Of a stretch of DNA of 64,000 nucleotides, positions 16,203 to 26,373 are shown piece by piece. The stretch spans positions 1 to 64,000 of the forward strand of contig CALMXZ010000008.1 of NCBI GenBank assembly GCA_937873495.1, given 5' to 3'. Every line of letters begins with the position of its first letter. The first letter of the stretch is position 1. The DNA comes from an uncultured Trueperaceae bacterium (GTDB taxonomy: Bacteria; Deinococcota; Deinococci; Deinococcales; Trueperaceae). A program made the position numbers and the translations under genes. The notes under the pieces were generated by a model that ran no database searches, was not told the origin of the DNA, and saw only the letters and a program-made list of their open reading frames with translations.

Positions 16203-19200
16203 GATCGCCTTCTACGCCACCGTCGACGCCCACCTCCTGACCCCGGCCGCCGCCGCGGCCGAGGCCGGGGTGATCCTGCACTGCGCCAGCCGCGGCCAGC
16301 TCGAGAAGGGCGAGACCCGCCGGGCGTGGCTGCGGCGCGCCGCCGCAGCCGACCTCCTGATCCTGCGCGTGTTCGGTGGCGCCGCCGGCCTCCCCGGGGT
16401 CGAGCGCCTCCTCGCCGAGCTAGAACGCGAGGGCGGCCGCGTCCCTCCGATACTCGTCAAGCTGCCCGTCGGCGAGCGCGACGACCAGCTCATGCGGCTC
16501 GGCACCGTCGAGGCGCCGGTGGCCGACCGGACCAGGCTGTACCTGGAGTACGGCGGCTTCGAGAACATGGTGAGCATGTTCCGCTACCTCGCCGGTTGGG
16601 CAGCGGGCACCGCACAGGAGGTCGCGCCCCCGACGCCACTGCCCGCCGCCGGGCTCTACCGGCCTGGCAGGCACGAGGTGTTGTACTCGGCCGAGAAGTA
16701 CCGCGATGCCAACTTCGCGCCCGGGCGCACGTGGACGGCTGGCGTGCTCTTCCACCAGTCGCACTGGGTCAACGGCAACCTCGAGTACGTCGACGCGCTG
16801 ATCGCGGAGCTGGAAGCGCGGGGCGCCAACGTCTTCCCCCTCTTCCTGCGCTCCGACGTCGACGCCCGGGCGACCTTCCGCGCCATGCTCTACCTGGACG
16901 GCCGACCCGCTATCGACGTGCTGCTCAACGTCATGGTGGCCCCGGCCATCCTCGACCATGGGGCCGAGCACGGACACGAGGGCAAGGTGGACGGCGTCTT
17001 CGAGGAGCTCGACGTGCCGGTGCTGCAGGGCATCGCCAGCTACCAGGCCGCCGAAGCGTGGCGCGACTCGCCCCTGGGCCTCAACAGCTCGGACATCGTG
17101 TACAACGTAGCGCTGCCGGAGTTCAGCGGGCACCTGATCACGCTCCCGATCGCGGTTAAGGACGTCGAGGTCGACGACGGCAGCGGTCGCCGCCTCGGCC
17201 GGCACAGGGTCATGCCAGAGCGCCTGACCCGCTACGTCGAGCTCGCCCATAACTGGGCACGCCTCAGACAGGTTCCCAACAGCGAGAAGCGCGTGGCGAT
17301 CCTCTTCCACAACTACCCCCCTCGCAACGACACCATCGGCACCGCGCAGGGGCTCGACTCGCCGGCTTCCGTCGTGAACGTCATCGACGACCTGGTCCGG
17401 CACGGTTACCGGGTGGACCGCCAGCCGGCTTCCGGCGCCGAACTGATGGCCGAGCTGCTCGAGACCGCCACGCGCGACACGCGCATGCTGGGCGGGAGCG
17501 AGCTCCTCGCGCGCGCCGTCGCCGCGGTGCCGGCCGACACGTACTCCGCCTGGTTCGGGCGGCTCACGGAGCGCATGCAAGGGCAGATCGCGGGGCACTG
17601 GGGGCCGCCGCCCGGTGAGATACTCGTGCACGACGGCCAGCAGGTCGTGCCCGGGACGATCAACGGGAACCTGTTCATCGGCATCCAGCCGGGCCGCGGC
17701 TTCGCGGAGGACCCGGAGGCCGCCTACCACAGCCCCGACCTCGTGTTCCCCCACAGCTACCACGGCTACTACACGTGGCTGCGCGACGAGTTCAAGGCCG
17801 ACGTCGTCGTCCACGTCGGCACCCACGGCTCCCTGGAGTGGCTGCCGGGCAAGTCGGTCGGCCTATCGGCCGACTGCTACCCGGACGCGGCCATCGCCAC
17901 GCTGCCCAACGTCTACCCGTACGTCATCAACAACCCGGGCGAGGGCACGCAGGCCAAGCGCCGGAGCTACGCGTGCGTCGTCGACCACCTGAACCCGGTG
18001 CTGCAAGCGGCCGGCAGCTACGGCGAGCTGGAGCGGCTCGACGAGCTGCTTGGAGAGCTGCGCGAGGCCGCCTCCCACGCCCAGACCGGCAAGGTGGCCG
18101 AGCTCAGAAGCGCCATCTGGGAACGGGTCAAGGAGGCCCACCTCGACGCCGACCTCGGCCAGGAGACCGAACCGGCGGACTTCGACGCGTTCGCCGCCAA
18201 GCTGCATTCGTACCTCGGCCAGGTCAGGGACGCGCATATCAAGGACGGCCTCCACATCCTCGGCGAGGCCGCCGAGGGCGAACGCCTCGTCAACTTCCTC
18301 GAGGCGCTCACGCGGCTGCCCAACGGCCAGGTGCCCTCGCTGCGCCAGGCCCTGGCGCAAGGGTGGGGGCTTGACCTCGACGCCCTGCTGGCCGACGGCG
18401 CCTCGCTCCACGAGTTCGACGGCCGGCTCGAGACCGGAGCCGAGCTCATCGACCTGCTGCGCCAGGTGGCGCTGGAGCTGCTAGCCGGCATCGCAGGCGG
18501 CGGTTTCGACGGCACGGCCGTGCGCGAGACGATCGACCGCGTGCTCGCCCCCTACCCCGCCACCGGCGCGGTGGCCGACCTGACGGCCACCCTCGCCTAC
18601 GTCTGCGACAGGCTCGTGCCCAACCTCCGCCGCGTCGACGAGGAGATCACGTCCGTGCGGCGGGCGTTGGACGGCCGTTACGTCTCGCCCGGCCTCTCGG
18701 GCTCGCCGTCCCGCGGCATGGCGCACATCCTGCCGACCGGCCGCAACTTCTTCTCGCTCGACCCGCGCACTGTGCCGACGCCGGCGGCGTGGGAAGTGGG
18801 GCGCAGGCTGGCCGACAGCCTGCTCGAGCGCTGCCTGAGCGAGCAGGGCGGCTACCCGGCCAGCGTCGGCATCACGATCTGGGGCAGCCCGATGATCAGG
18901 ACCCGCGGCGACGACATCGCCGAGGTCCTGTGGCTCCTCGGCGTCAGGCCCGTGTGGCACTCCGAGAGCGGCCACGCCAAGGGGCTCGAGGTCGTCCCCC
19001 TCGCCGAGCTGAAGCGGCCGCGCATCGACGTGACGATGCGCATAAGCGGCTTCATGCGCGACGCCTTCCCGGCGATCGTCGACATGCTCGACGACGCCGT
19101 GCGCCTCGTCGCCTTCCTCGACGAGGCGGACGAGGACAACCACGTGGCGGCCAGCACCCGGCGCGAGATCGGCAGGTTGCTCGCCGAGGGCAGCACGGCG

Positions 19201-19953
19201 GAGCACGCCAGGGAAGCGGCCGCCTGGCGCGTGTTCGGGTGCATGCCGATGTCGTACGGCACGGGCGTCTCGCAGGTGATGGAGGGGCAGAACTGGCGCA
19301 CGGCCGAGGACCTCGCCAACGTGTACGTGACGTGGGGCGGGTACGTGTACGGCCGCGGCAAGGTCGGTCGCGCCGAGCCGGAGCTGTTCCGGCGCCGTCT
19401 GGCCGAGGTGAAGGTGACCGTCAAGAACATGGACGACCGCGAGCACGACGTCCTCGGCAGCAGCGACTACTACGCCTTCCACGGCGGCATGACCGCGGCC
19501 GTGGCGACGTTCTCCGGCGCGGCGCCGCTTGACGTCGTCGGCGACTCCTCCGACCCGGCGCGGGTGCACAGCCGCACGGTCGCCGAGGAGAACAGGCGCC
19601 TGTTCCGGACGCGCGTGCTCAACCCCAAGTGGATCGAAGGGATGAAACGCCACGGCTACAAGGCCGCCGGCGACATCTCCAAGCTCTTCGACTACGTGCT
19701 CGGCTGGGACGCAACGGCGGGCGCGATCGACGACTGGATGTACGAGCGCCTCGCGAGCACCTTCGTGCTGGACGAGGAGTTCGCCGAGTGGACCAAGGAG
19801 GTCAACCCCTGGGCGCGGCAGAACATGCTGGAGCGCCTACTCGAGGCCGCCCAGCGCGGCCTGTGGGACGCGGATCCCGACCTGCTCGACGAGCTGCGCA
19901 GGTTGTACGCCGACGCCGAGGGGGACGTGGAAGCGAGGTTGGTGCCAGCGTGA
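16195..19953 (+). CDS. CobN/BchH/HmuS-family large chelatase subunit
   Basis: The 1,252-residue protein has the length and domain order of the CobN/ChlH family. Visible family blocks include [20 protein letters not shown] (from about residue 376), [31 protein letters not shown], the conserved [11 protein letters not shown], then [14 protein letters not shown] and [15 protein letters not shown]. The family inserts Co or Mg into tetrapyrroles using ChlI/ChlD-type partners, while the relative HmuS of haem-uptake operons removes iron from haem. No cobalamin or chlorophyll biosynthetic gene is nearby; instead the gene follows an ECF transporter and sits beside iron-uptake genes, which favours a role in processing an imported metallated tetrapyrrole. 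Direction and metal remain unproven. It starts with ATG after AAAGGA. Confidence 0.9.
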   Translation: MPEIAFYATVDAHLLTPAAAAAEAGVILHCASRGQLEKGETRRAWLRRAAAADLLILRVFGGAAGLPGVERLLAELEREGGRVPPILVKLPVGERDDQLMRLGTVEAPVADRTRLYLEYGGFENMVSMFRYLAGWAAGTAQEVAPPTPLPAAGLYRPGRHEVLYSAEKYRDANFAPGRTWTAGVLFHQSHWVNGNLEYVDALIAELEARGANVFPLFLRSDVDARATFRAMLYLDGRPAIDVLLNVMVAPAILDHGAEHGHEGKVDGVFEELDVPVLQGIASYQAAEAWRDSPLGLNSSDIVYNVALPEFSGHLITLPIAVKDVEVDDGSGRRLGRHRVMPERLTRYVELAHNWARLRQVPNSEKRVAILFHNYPPRNDTIGTAQGLDSPASVVNVIDDLVRHGYRVDRQPASGAELMAELLETATRDTRMLGGSELLARAVAAVPADTYSAWFGRLTERMQGQIAGHWGPPPGEILVHDGQQVVPGTINGNLFIGIQPGRGFAEDPEAAYHSPDLVFPHSYHGYYTWLRDEFKADVVVHVGTHGSLEWLPGKSVGLSADCYPDAAIATLPNVYPYVINNPGEGTQAKRRSYACVVDHLNPVLQAAGSYGELERLDELLGELREAASHAQTGKVAELRSAIWERVKEAHLDADLGQETEPADFDAFAAKLHSYLGQVRDAHIKDGLHILGEAAEGERLVNFLEALTRLPNGQVPSLRQALAQGWGLDLDALLADGASLHEFDGRLETGAELIDLLRQVALELLAGIAGGGFDGTAVRETIDRVLAPYPATGAVADLTATLAYVCDRLVPNLRRVDEEITSVRRALDGRYVSPGLSGSPSRGMAHILPTGRNFFSLDPRTVPTPAAWEVGRRLADSLLERCLSEQGGYPASVGITIWGSPMIRTRGDDIAEVLWLLGVRPVWHSESGHAKGLEVVPLAELKRPRIDVTMRISGFMRDAFPAIVDMLDDAVRLVAFLDEADEDNHVAASTRREIGRLLAEGSTAEHAREAAAWRVFGCMPMSYGTGVSQVMEGQNWRTAEDLANVYVTWGGYVYGRGKVGRAEPELFRRRLAEVKVTVKNMDDREHDVLGSSDYYAFHGGMTAAVATFSGAAPLDVVGDSSDPARVHSRTVAEENRRLFRTRVLNPKWIEGMKRHGYKAAGDISKLFDYVLGWDATAGAIDDWMYERLASTFVLDEEFAEWTKEVNPWARQNMLERLLEAAQRGLWDADPDLLDELRRLYADAEGDVEARLVPA

Positions 19954-20945
19954 GACCGGAGTACCCTTTCAGCGCGATAGTCGGCCAGGAGGAGATGAAG
20001 CTCTCCCTGCTGCTCAACGTGATCGAGCCGCGCATCGGCGGCGTGCTGATCCGGGGCGAGAAGGGCACGGCGAAGTCGACCGCGGTGCGCGCCCTAGCCG
20101 GCCTGCTGCCGCCGCTCACCGTGGTGCGCGGCGATCCGTGCCAGCGGGAGCCGGGTCCGACGGACGACCCCGCCGCGGTCACGAGCGTGCCGATGCGCGT
20201 CGTTACCCTCCCGCTGGGCGCCACTGAGGACCGCGTGGTCGGCACCCTCGACATCGAGGCGGCCATCCGGACGGGCGAGCGGCGCTTCGAGCCGGGGGTC
20301 CTGGCCGCGGCCAACCGCAACATCCTCTACGTCGACGAGGTCAACCTGCTGGAGGACCACATCGTCGACCTGCTGCTCGACGCGGCGGCGGCCGGCGTGA
20401 ACCGCGTCGAGCGCGAGGGCATCTCGTGGGAGCACCCGTCGCGCTTCGTGCTGGTCGGCACGATGAACCCCGAGGAGGGTGAGATCCGCCCGCAGCTGCT
20501 CGACCGCTTCGGCCTCGCCGTCGAGATCAGCGCTATGACCGACCCGGCGGCCCGCGTCGAGGTCGTCGAGCGGCGGCTGGCGTTCGACGCGGACCCCGAG
20601 GCGTTCGTCGCCGAGTGGGCAACGGGAACGGCGGCGCTCCGCGATCGCCTGGAGCGCGCCAGGCAGCTGCTGCCGGAGGTCCGGGCCGGCCGCGGCGTCA
20701 AGCTCATGATCGCCTCGCTCGCCATCGGCGCGGGCGTTGACGGCCACCGGGCCGACCTGACCCTCCACCGCGCCGCCTGCGCCCTGGCCGCCTGGAACGG
20801 CCGCGGCGCGCCAAGCGAGGAGGACGTCCTGACGGTCGCGCCGCTGGTGTTCGCCCATCGGTTGCGGCGCCAACCGTTCGACGAGGGGCGGCGGCCGGAC
20901 GACTGGCTCGCCAAGGCCGCGGCGGCGGCGCGGCAGCTCGCCTGA
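19950..20945 (+). CDS. ChlI/BchI-type AAA+ chelatase ATPase subunit
   Basis: This 331-residue protein is a close ChlI-type AAA+ ATPase. Near the N-terminus is [17 protein letters not shown], followed by Walker [10 protein letters not shown] at 36-44, the family insert [11 protein letters not shown], Walker [11 protein letters not shown], the arginine-finger region [21 protein letters not shown] and a C-terminal helical domain. It should form the hexameric motor that drives the large subunit. The GTG start overlaps the TGA of the CobN-like gene (GTGA at 19950), so synthesis is coupled. The open frame continues upstream inside that gene but has no meaning there. It differs from its downstream paralogue by keeping an intact catalytic DE pair. 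Confidence 0.93.
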   Translation: MRPEYPFSAIVGQEEMKLSLLLNVIEPRIGGVLIRGEKGTAKSTAVRALAGLLPPLTVVRGDPCQREPGPTDDPAAVTSVPMRVVTLPLGATEDRVVGTLDIEAAIRTGERRFEPGVLAAANRNILYVDEVNLLEDHIVDLLLDAAAAGVNRVEREGISWEHPSRFVLVGTMNPEEGEIRPQLLDRFGLAVEISAMTDPAARVEVVERRLAFDADPEAFVAEWATGTAALRDRLERARQLLPEVRAGRGVKLMIASLAIGAGVDGHRADLTLHRAACALAAWNGRGAPSEEDVLTVAPLVFAHRLRRQPFDEGRRPDDWLAKAAAAARQLA

Positions 20946-20949
20946 CAGC

Positions 20950-22956
20950 ATGCGGACGCAGAGCACGACGTTCCCGTTGAGCGCGGTGGTCGGGCAGGAG
21001 CAGGCGAAGCTGGCCCTCGCTCTCGCGCTCGTCAACCCGGCCTTGCGCGGCGTGCTCCTGGTAGGGCGGCGCGGGACGGCCAAGACGACGCTCGCGCGAG
21101 CGGTCACGCGCATCGCCGGCGACCGCCGCCTCGTAGAGGTCCCTTTGAGCGTCACCGAGGACAGGCTCCTCGGCGGGCTGGACCTCACCCACGCGCTCCA
21201 GCAGGGCGAGCGCCGCGCCCAGGCCGGGCTCCTGGCCGACGCCAACGGCCACGTGCTCTACGTCGACAACCTCAACCTCCTGAGCAGGCCGATAGCCGGC
21301 CTGCTGCTCCACGCGACTGAGCGCGGGGCCGTCGTACTGGAGCGCGACGGTCTGTCGCAACGCGTCGAGAGTGACTTCATGCTCATCGGGTCGCTCGACC
21401 CCGCCGAGGGCCCCCTCTCCCCCCAGCTCCTCGACCGCTTCGGGCTGGCGGTCGATATGGCGGCGTCGACCGAACCGGCGGTCCGCGTGGCCGTCCTGGA
21501 CGGGCGCGAAGCGTTCGACCTGCGCGCTCCCGAGCCGGCGGGGCGCTGGGCCGCCGACGACGCCACGCTCCGGGAGCGCGTGGCCGATGCCCGTGCGCTC
21601 CTGCCCGAGGTGCGCACGCCGGGCTGGCTGATCGAGTGGGCTTGCCGACTATGCCTGCGCGCCGGCGCGCGAGGCCACCGGGCGGACCTCGACCTGGTGC
21701 AGGCCGGCAGGGCGCACGCCGCGCTCGCCGGCCGCACCGACGTTACCCTCGACGACCTGGTGAGCGTGGCGGAGCTCGTGCTCCTCCACCGTCGGGACGA
21801 CGTTCAGGCCGGTACCCGCCAGGCGCCCGACGAGGTGGGGCAGGGCGAGAGCCCGGCCTCGCGGGAGCCGGGTGAGGGGGAAGCGAACGACGCGGGCGCC
21901 GAAGCCGGCTCCGACGCCGAGGAGAGCACCGGCGGCGCTTCCGGAGGACGACCGCCAGCAGGCTCGGCGGCCGCGCAGGAGCCCGGTACGACCCCTCCCA
22001 CCCCTTCAGACCCGACCACCGAGGCGAAGCACGAAGGGGAGGACCGGCCCGAAGATGCTGAGGGACCGGTACCCCCCGCCGGCGCCGGAGGGGTGGACGA
22101 GTCGACGCCCGAAGGGCATCTGGAGAACGTCGCCGTGGCGCTGCAGTACCGGCAGAACCCGCTGGCCCTACCAGCCGGCCGGGTCGGAAGAGGCGGTCCG
22201 CTCGGGGCGCCGGGCCGGCGCGGGCGCCACATGGGTAGCCGCCGGAAGCGCGCGGGCAGACCCGACCTGGCCTTCGACGCCACCCTCCGCGCGGCCGCCC
22301 CCTGGCAGCGGCTACGCGAGCGCAAGACCGGGCTGGCCTTCGCGTTGACGCCGGACGACCTGCATTACAAGGTCAGGCGCGCGCCCATGGCGGCGAGGGT
22401 CCTCTTCGTGGTCGACGCCAGCGGCTCGATGGGCGCGCGGGAGCGGCTGCTGGCGGTCAGGGGGGCGGTCATGACGATGCTCACCGACGCCTACCGCCGT
22501 AGGGACGAGGTGGGTCTCGTCACGTTCAGGGGCAAGGAGGCGCAACTCCTGCTCAGCCCGACCAGGAGCGTGACCACGGCCGTCCGCGCCCTGCACGCCA
22601 CGACCTTCGGCGGCAGAACGCCCCTGGCGGCCGGCCTGAAGCTGGCCCTCGACCAGCTGGCCAGCGCGCGCTGGCGGAAGGAGTCCGCCAGGCCGGTGCT
22701 CGTGCTCGTCTCCGATGGCCGCGCCAACGTCGCGCTCACCGGCGGCGATCCGCTCCAGGACGCCCTCCGCCTCTGCCACGTGATCGAGCAGGCCGGCGTG
22801 AGCTCACTGGTGCTCGACACCGAGACGGGCTTCGTGAGGCTCGGGCAGGCGGCGCGGCTGGCGGACGCCCTGGGCGCGGAGTACCGGCCGTTCGCCGAGG
22901 TGAGAGCGGCCGGCATCGCCGGGGTCGTCAGGGGGGTGGCCGACAGAGGTGGGTGA
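20950..22956 (+). CDS. ChlD/BchD-type AAA+ and vWA chelatase subunit
   Basis: The 668-residue protein has an N-terminal AAA+ domain (Walker A GRRGTAKTT near residue 39), a proline- and acid-rich linker from about 285 to 390 and a C-terminal vWA domain with MIDAS motif D489-A-S-G-S followed by TFGGRTPLAAGL. ChlD acts with ChlI as a platform that contacts the large subunit through its vWA domain. Walker B reads VLYVDNLNLL: the catalytic glutamate found in the ChlI partner (VDEVNLL) is replaced by asparagine, so this subunit is probably not an active ATPase, as is usual for ChlD. It follows the ChlI gene after 4 bp and closes the operon, 12 bp from the convergent DUF488 gene. Confidence 0.92.
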   Translation: MRTQSTTFPLSAVVGQEQAKLALALALVNPALRGVLLVGRRGTAKTTLARAVTRIAGDRRLVEVPLSVTEDRLLGGLDLTHALQQGERRAQAGLLADANGHVLYVDNLNLLSRPIAGLLLHATERGAVVLERDGLSQRVESDFMLIGSLDPAEGPLSPQLLDRFGLAVDMAASTEPAVRVAVLDGREAFDLRAPEPAGRWAADDATLRERVADARALLPEVRTPGWLIEWACRLCLRAGARGHRADLDLVQAGRAHAALAGRTDVTLDDLVSVAELVLLHRRDDVQAGTRQAPDEVGQGESPASREPGEGEANDAGAEAGSDAEESTGGASGGRPPAGSAAAQEPGTTPPTPSDPTTEAKHEGEDRPEDAEGPVPPAGAGGVDESTPEGHLENVAVALQYRQNPLALPAGRVGRGGPLGAPGRRGRHMGSRRKRAGRPDLAFDATLRAAAPWQRLRERKTGLAFALTPDDLHYKVRRAPMAARVLFVVDASGSMGARERLLAVRGAVMTMLTDAYRRRDEVGLVTFRGKEAQLLLSPTRSVTTAVRALHATTFGGRTPLAAGLKLALDQLASARWRKESARPVLVLVSDGRANVALTGGDPLQDALRLCHVIEQAGVSSLVLDTETGFVRLGQAARLADALGAEYRPFAEVRAAGIAGVVRGVADRGG

Positions 22957-22968
22957 GGCGGCGCTCCC

Positions 22969-23499
22969 TCAGTCCGCGACGGCCGGATACGTGACTTTCA
23001 GGCCCTCCACGACCGCGAACTTCGTCAGGGTATGCGGCGGCGCCTTGTCGTCCGACATGATGTCGAGCACGCGCACCCCGCGTACGAGCAGCGCGTCGCC
23101 TATGAGCGAGCGGTGGCAGCGCCACGGCACGGCCTCCGCGCACATGATGGCGAGGTCGTCGCCCTCGCCCTCCTCGACCAGAGCGTCGACGGCCTCGGCG
23201 AACGCGGGCGTCTGCATGTAGTCGGCGTAACCGCGGAAGGACGCGTTCCGCCAACCCAGGTTGACGCTGTCTGCGCGGGCATGCCGCAACCCGCCCAGCT
23301 CCTTCGCCCAGCGGTAAGAGATGCCGGCCGCCGCAAGGCTGGCCGGCATCTCGTCCTGCCCGAACTGCGGGTTGTGGCGCGACTTCGGCACCGTGCGCAC
23401 GTCCACGAGGCGCTTGACACCGTGCGCGGTGAGCATGCCGATGAACACCTCGATCGGGTGCGTGGAGTGGCCGATGGTGAAGATCGTCTCGGCTGGCAT
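22969..23499 (-). CDS. DUF488 family protein
   Basis: The 176-residue protein shows the DUF488 signature blocks: the N-terminal TIGHST, LVDVRTVPKSRHNPQF, then YRWAKELGGLR and the C-terminal CAEAVPWRCHRSLI with paired cysteines. The biochemical function of the family is not established to my knowledge. It starts with ATG at 23499, 16 bp after the vWA-macrodomain gene on the same strand, so it is the last gene of the MerR - vWA/macro - DUF488 operon. The conserved acidic, histidine and cysteine residues suggest a metal or nucleotide-linked role, but that is speculation. Confidence 0.88.
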   Translation of the reverse strand: MPAETIFTIGHSTHPIEVFIGMLTAHGVKRLVDVRTVPKSRHNPQFGQDEMPASLAAAGISYRWAKELGGLRHARADSVNLGWRNASFRGYADYMQTPAFAEAVDALVEEGEGDDLAIMCAEAVPWRCHRSLIGDALLVRGVRVLDIMSDDKAPPHTLTKFAVVEGLKVTYPAVAD

Positions 23500-23515
23500 G
23501 GACCAGCCTAGCCCC

Positions 23516-25507
23516 TCACCACCTCTCGACGGCGTCCACGAACGCCCTCCCCGTGGCGTCGTCGAACACCACGAACCTGATCAGCTCGAACGCTCCCCGC
23601 TGGAGCCAAACCTTCGCAACCCCCGCCGCGACCGGGGCGGCGACCTCGGGCGGGAACGCGTACCGGCCCGTGCCGATCGCTGGTACCGCCACGGACCTCG
23701 CACCCAGGCGAGCGGCCAGGGCGAAGGCGGCCTCATGGCACTGGCGCAGCACGTCGAGTTCGCGGGCGCCGCCCCGCCACGGCTGCGCCGCCGTGTGGAC
23801 GACGTAGTTCGCGGGGATGCCGAAGGCGGGCGTGAAGACGGCCTGACCGAAGTCGATGCCGCCGATGGCGCGCATGGCTTCGACGTGCTTCTGGCCGCCC
23901 GCGCGGGCGAGCGCGCCGTCCACACCGGCGGCACCCATGAGCGAGCGGTTCGTGGAGTTCACCACGGCGTCGACGGCCTGCCGAGTGATGTCGCCCTTAA
24001 CGACCTGGACCCTGCCCCCCGGTGTGGTCGCCTCGTAGAGGACGACGTTGGTCTCGACGACGGCCGCGCCGCCTGCGCCCGGCCTGGGGGCTTCCGGCTG
24101 CCTGGGGACGGACGGGCCGCCGGCCACCACGCTGTGAGCCGTCCGCGCTTCCGACTCTCGTCTCCCCCGCTCCTCGAACTCCCGGATGGCGCTCCTCTTC
24201 CGTTCGGTCAGGTCCAGTTGCTCGGCCACCATCGCCGCGCGCTTGGCGTCGTTCCAGCCGTGGAAGTGGTCGCGCGACTTCACGTCCGAGTAGCGCGCCG
24301 CGGAGCTGTAGGCGCGCTGCCGGATGTGCGCCTCGACCCGCCCGAGCTCCGCTTCCTCGCGGGAACGCTCCTCGCCGACGGGCAGGGAGCCGATGAGCAC
24401 CCGGATCTGGACGAGCCACTGCCGCGCTGCCTGTTCGTCGGCGCGCCTCGTCGCCTCCGCCAGCTCGCGTTTCAGGCTCGCGAGCTCGGTCAGTACCCTG
24501 GCCTCGGAAACGCGCCCGTCGATCGGCGCGGCTTCCCAGTCCGCCGGCGCGAGCCACGGGAGGTCGATGGGGTAGCTCAGCTCGTCGGGCGCGCCGGTCA
24601 CGACGTCGTTCCAGTACAGCCTCAGCCGCACGTCGGTGCGGCCGGGCTCGAGCCCTAGGCTCACGAGGTAGTCGCCAGGCATGCCTGCGATCAGGTCGGA
24701 GAGGACGATACCTTTGGCATCCGCCCCCAACCCGGCGGCCCGAGCCGCGTCCGCGTCGGCATGCGCCAAGCGGGCGGTGGTCCGGGGCTCGGCGGCGAGC
24801 CGCAGGTCGCGGCCGCGCAACGAGCTGAGGCCGGCTACCTCCACCTCGAACGCGCGCACCATGTCGGCCTCGTCGGCGAGGAAGACGTAGTTGCCCCTGC
24901 CGGCGTCGGCCATGCCGCGCAGGAGGTCCTCGTCGTAATGGACGCCGAGCCCCATGGCCGTAGTGGTAACGCCGTGCACGGCAGCTTGCGCGACGTCCTG
25001 CGCGATCTGGCCGCGGTCGGTGACCCCGGAGTTCGCGTGACCGTCGCTCAGGAGCACGACGCGGCCGACGACGCCCGGTTCCGGGCACGCCAGCACCTGC
25101 GAGATGCCCTCGGCCCAGCCGCCGAAGAGGTTGGTGCTGGCGCCGGCTTGAACGGAGTCGATGGCCGCCAGTACGCCCCTCACGTCCGAACCGACCTTGA
25201 CGAGCGCCTGCGGCACCTGGACGTGAGTGTCGAACGCGACGACCGAGACCCAGTCGCCTGGTAACAGCATCGTTACCGCGAGCCTGGCGGCCTTCCTCGC
25301 GCCGGCGAGCGGCGCACCGCTCATGGAGCCGGACCGGTCTATGACGAGCGCGAGGCCCAGGGGCTTGCGGTCCACCTCTACTTTCGGATGGTCGACGCTC
25401 ACTTTGACGAGCAGGTCCAGCTTGCCACCCTGCTCGGGGAGGCCGCGTTTGGCAGGGACGATCTCGACCGTGGGGCGTGGGAGTTGGCTTGTGCCGAAGT
25501 CTTTCAT
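23516..25507 (-). CDS. vWA-macrodomain fusion protein
   Basis: This 663-residue protein joins two domains rarely found together. The vWA domain has an intact MIDAS (D57-R-S-G-S, then ASTNLFGGW and LLSDGHAN), as in secreted or cytosolic vWA proteins; I see no signal peptide. The middle (about 340-480) is charged and helical. The C-terminus (about 490-663) is a macrodomain with VVNSTNRSLMGAAGVDGALARAGG-type ribose-binding loops and AIGTGRYAFPPE, expected to bind ADP-ribose or a related nucleotide. The usual asparagine-rich 'NAAN' is changed to NSTN and the glycine run is GAAG, so hydrolase activity is uncertain. The ATG is preceded by GGGGGAAG. It lies between the MerR-like and DUF488 genes. 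Confidence 0.9.
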   Translation of the reverse strand: MKDFGTSQLPRPTVEIVPAKRGLPEQGGKLDLLVKVSVDHPKVEVDRKPLGLALVIDRSGSMSGAPLAGARKAARLAVTMLLPGDWVSVVAFDTHVQVPQALVKVGSDVRGVLAAIDSVQAGASTNLFGGWAEGISQVLACPEPGVVGRVVLLSDGHANSGVTDRGQIAQDVAQAAVHGVTTTAMGLGVHYDEDLLRGMADAGRGNYVFLADEADMVRAFEVEVAGLSSLRGRDLRLAAEPRTTARLAHADADAARAAGLGADAKGIVLSDLIAGMPGDYLVSLGLEPGRTDVRLRLYWNDVVTGAPDELSYPIDLPWLAPADWEAAPIDGRVSEARVLTELASLKRELAEATRRADEQAARQWLVQIRVLIGSLPVGEERSREEAELGRVEAHIRQRAYSSAARYSDVKSRDHFHGWNDAKRAAMVAEQLDLTERKRSAIREFEERGRRESEARTAHSVVAGGPSVPRQPEAPRPGAGGAAVVETNVVLYEATTPGGRVQVVKGDITRQAVDAVVNSTNRSLMGAAGVDGALARAGGQKHVEAMRAIGGIDFGQAVFTPAFGIPANYVVHTAAQPWRGGARELDVLRQCHEAAFALAARLGARSVAVPAIGTGRYAFPPEVAAPVAAGVAKVWLQRGAFELIRFVVFDDATGRAFVDAVERW

Positions 25508-25597
25508 GTCTTCCCCCTTGTGTCGGGCACGCGCCTCTCGGGGCGCGGGTGCTGCCTGCAGGCCCGCGGGAGCGCGCGCTCCGGCCCGCGCTTGCCG

Positions 25598-26338
25598 CTA
25601 CTTGCGCTTCTTGCTGACCTGCTCTACCTGCAGGAGGACGACCTTGATCAGCTGCAGCAGTTCTTGGTCGCCCAGGAGGGTCGTGGGGAGGGTGAAGTCG
25701 TCGCGGACGAGGAGCTCGAGACCGTCCTGGATGGTCACGCGCGTCCAGGTCGTGGGGCTCAGGGGCGAGACCGCCGCCCGCCGGCTCATGACGGGCGCCG
25801 CCGTCGGGGCTGGCGGCGACGGCGCGGCGACCTTCGCCGCTGGAGGCGCCGCGGGGGCGCTCGCCTCGCGGGGCGCGCGGGCCGGCGCGGCAGGCGCGCG
25901 CGACGCGTCCAGCCCGGCCCGCGCACGGACGCCGCGGAGGAACTCCGCCTTCGCAAGGTCGGCGGCCGAACCAGTGGCCGTCGGGACAAGTTGGAGCTGC
26001 ACCTCGTCGCGGAGCAACGCCTCGAGTTCGTCGCGGCTCCGCCCCGTGAGCGCGCGCCGGATCGCCGTGCTGCCGAACCCGTCGGCGAGCAGCCGGCGCA
26101 CGGCCAAGAGCGCGATGAGGTGCTCGAAGGAGTAGCGCGCCTCGCGCCCTTCCTTGTAGGCCTCTGGCAACAGGCTCTCGGTCGTGTAGAAGCGGACGAG
26201 CCGCGGCGTGACGCCCTCGGTGGCCCGGCCCATCGCGTCCTTCGGCAGGAAAGCGGGCAACAGCGCGTTGGCCGCCGTCACGAGTTCGTCGAGGGAGTAG
26301 ACGGCGTCGCGATGCGACGCCAGAAGGTCCGGGGTCAT
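25598..26338 (-). CDS. MerR-like transcriptional regulator
   Basis: The 246-residue protein has a MerR-type winged-helix segment at about residues 43-95 (TPRLVRFYTTESLLPEA, then RYSFEHLIALLAVRRLLADG), followed by a short helix, an alanine/proline-rich linker and a C-terminal beta-strand segment that could bind a ligand or partner. The usual cysteine metal ligands of metal-sensing MerR proteins are absent. It is first in the operon with the vWA-macrodomain and DUF488 genes. Its promoter carries a large inverted repeat in the spacer and the predicted transcript starts at the ATG itself, so autoregulation from a leaderless mRNA is likely. Confidence 0.8.
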   Translation of the reverse strand: MTPDLLASHRDAVYSLDELVTAANALLPAFLPKDAMGRATEGVTPRLVRFYTTESLLPEAYKEGREARYSFEHLIALLAVRRLLADGFGSTAIRRALTGRSRDELEALLRDEVQLQLVPTATGSAADLAKAEFLRGVRARAGLDASRAPAAPARAPREASAPAAPPAAKVAAPSPPAPTAAPVMSRRAAVSPLSPTTWTRVTIQDGLELLVRDDFTLPTTLLGDQELLQLIKVVLLQVEQVSKKRK

Positions 26339-26344
26339 GCGGAC

Positions 26345-26373
26345 AGTCTAAGACTGACAGTTATTGCTGTCAA
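26345..26373 (-). promoter_or_regulatory. leaderless sigma-70 promoter with operator for the MerR-like gene
   Basis: On the minus strand TTGACA (26373-26368) and TAGACT (26350-26345) are separated by exactly 17 bp, and only six bases lie between the -10 box and the ATG, so transcription should begin at the start codon. The inverted repeat TGACAG-N6-CTGTCA (26355-26372) fills the spacer and overlaps the -35 box. A similar, weaker repeat lies just upstream (to about 26391). Confidence 0.75.

Noticed and set aside
19629-19949. Upstream extension of the ChlI-like gene inside the CobN-like gene
   Set aside because: It is an out-of-frame shadow of a highly conserved coding region; GTG at 19950 overlaps the preceding stop.
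16195-22956. Aerobic cobalamin cobaltochelatase (CobNST) as a confident call
   Set aside because: No cobalamin biosynthetic genes are nearby, the partners are ChlI/ChlD-like, and the context is iron uptake; kept as an alternative only.
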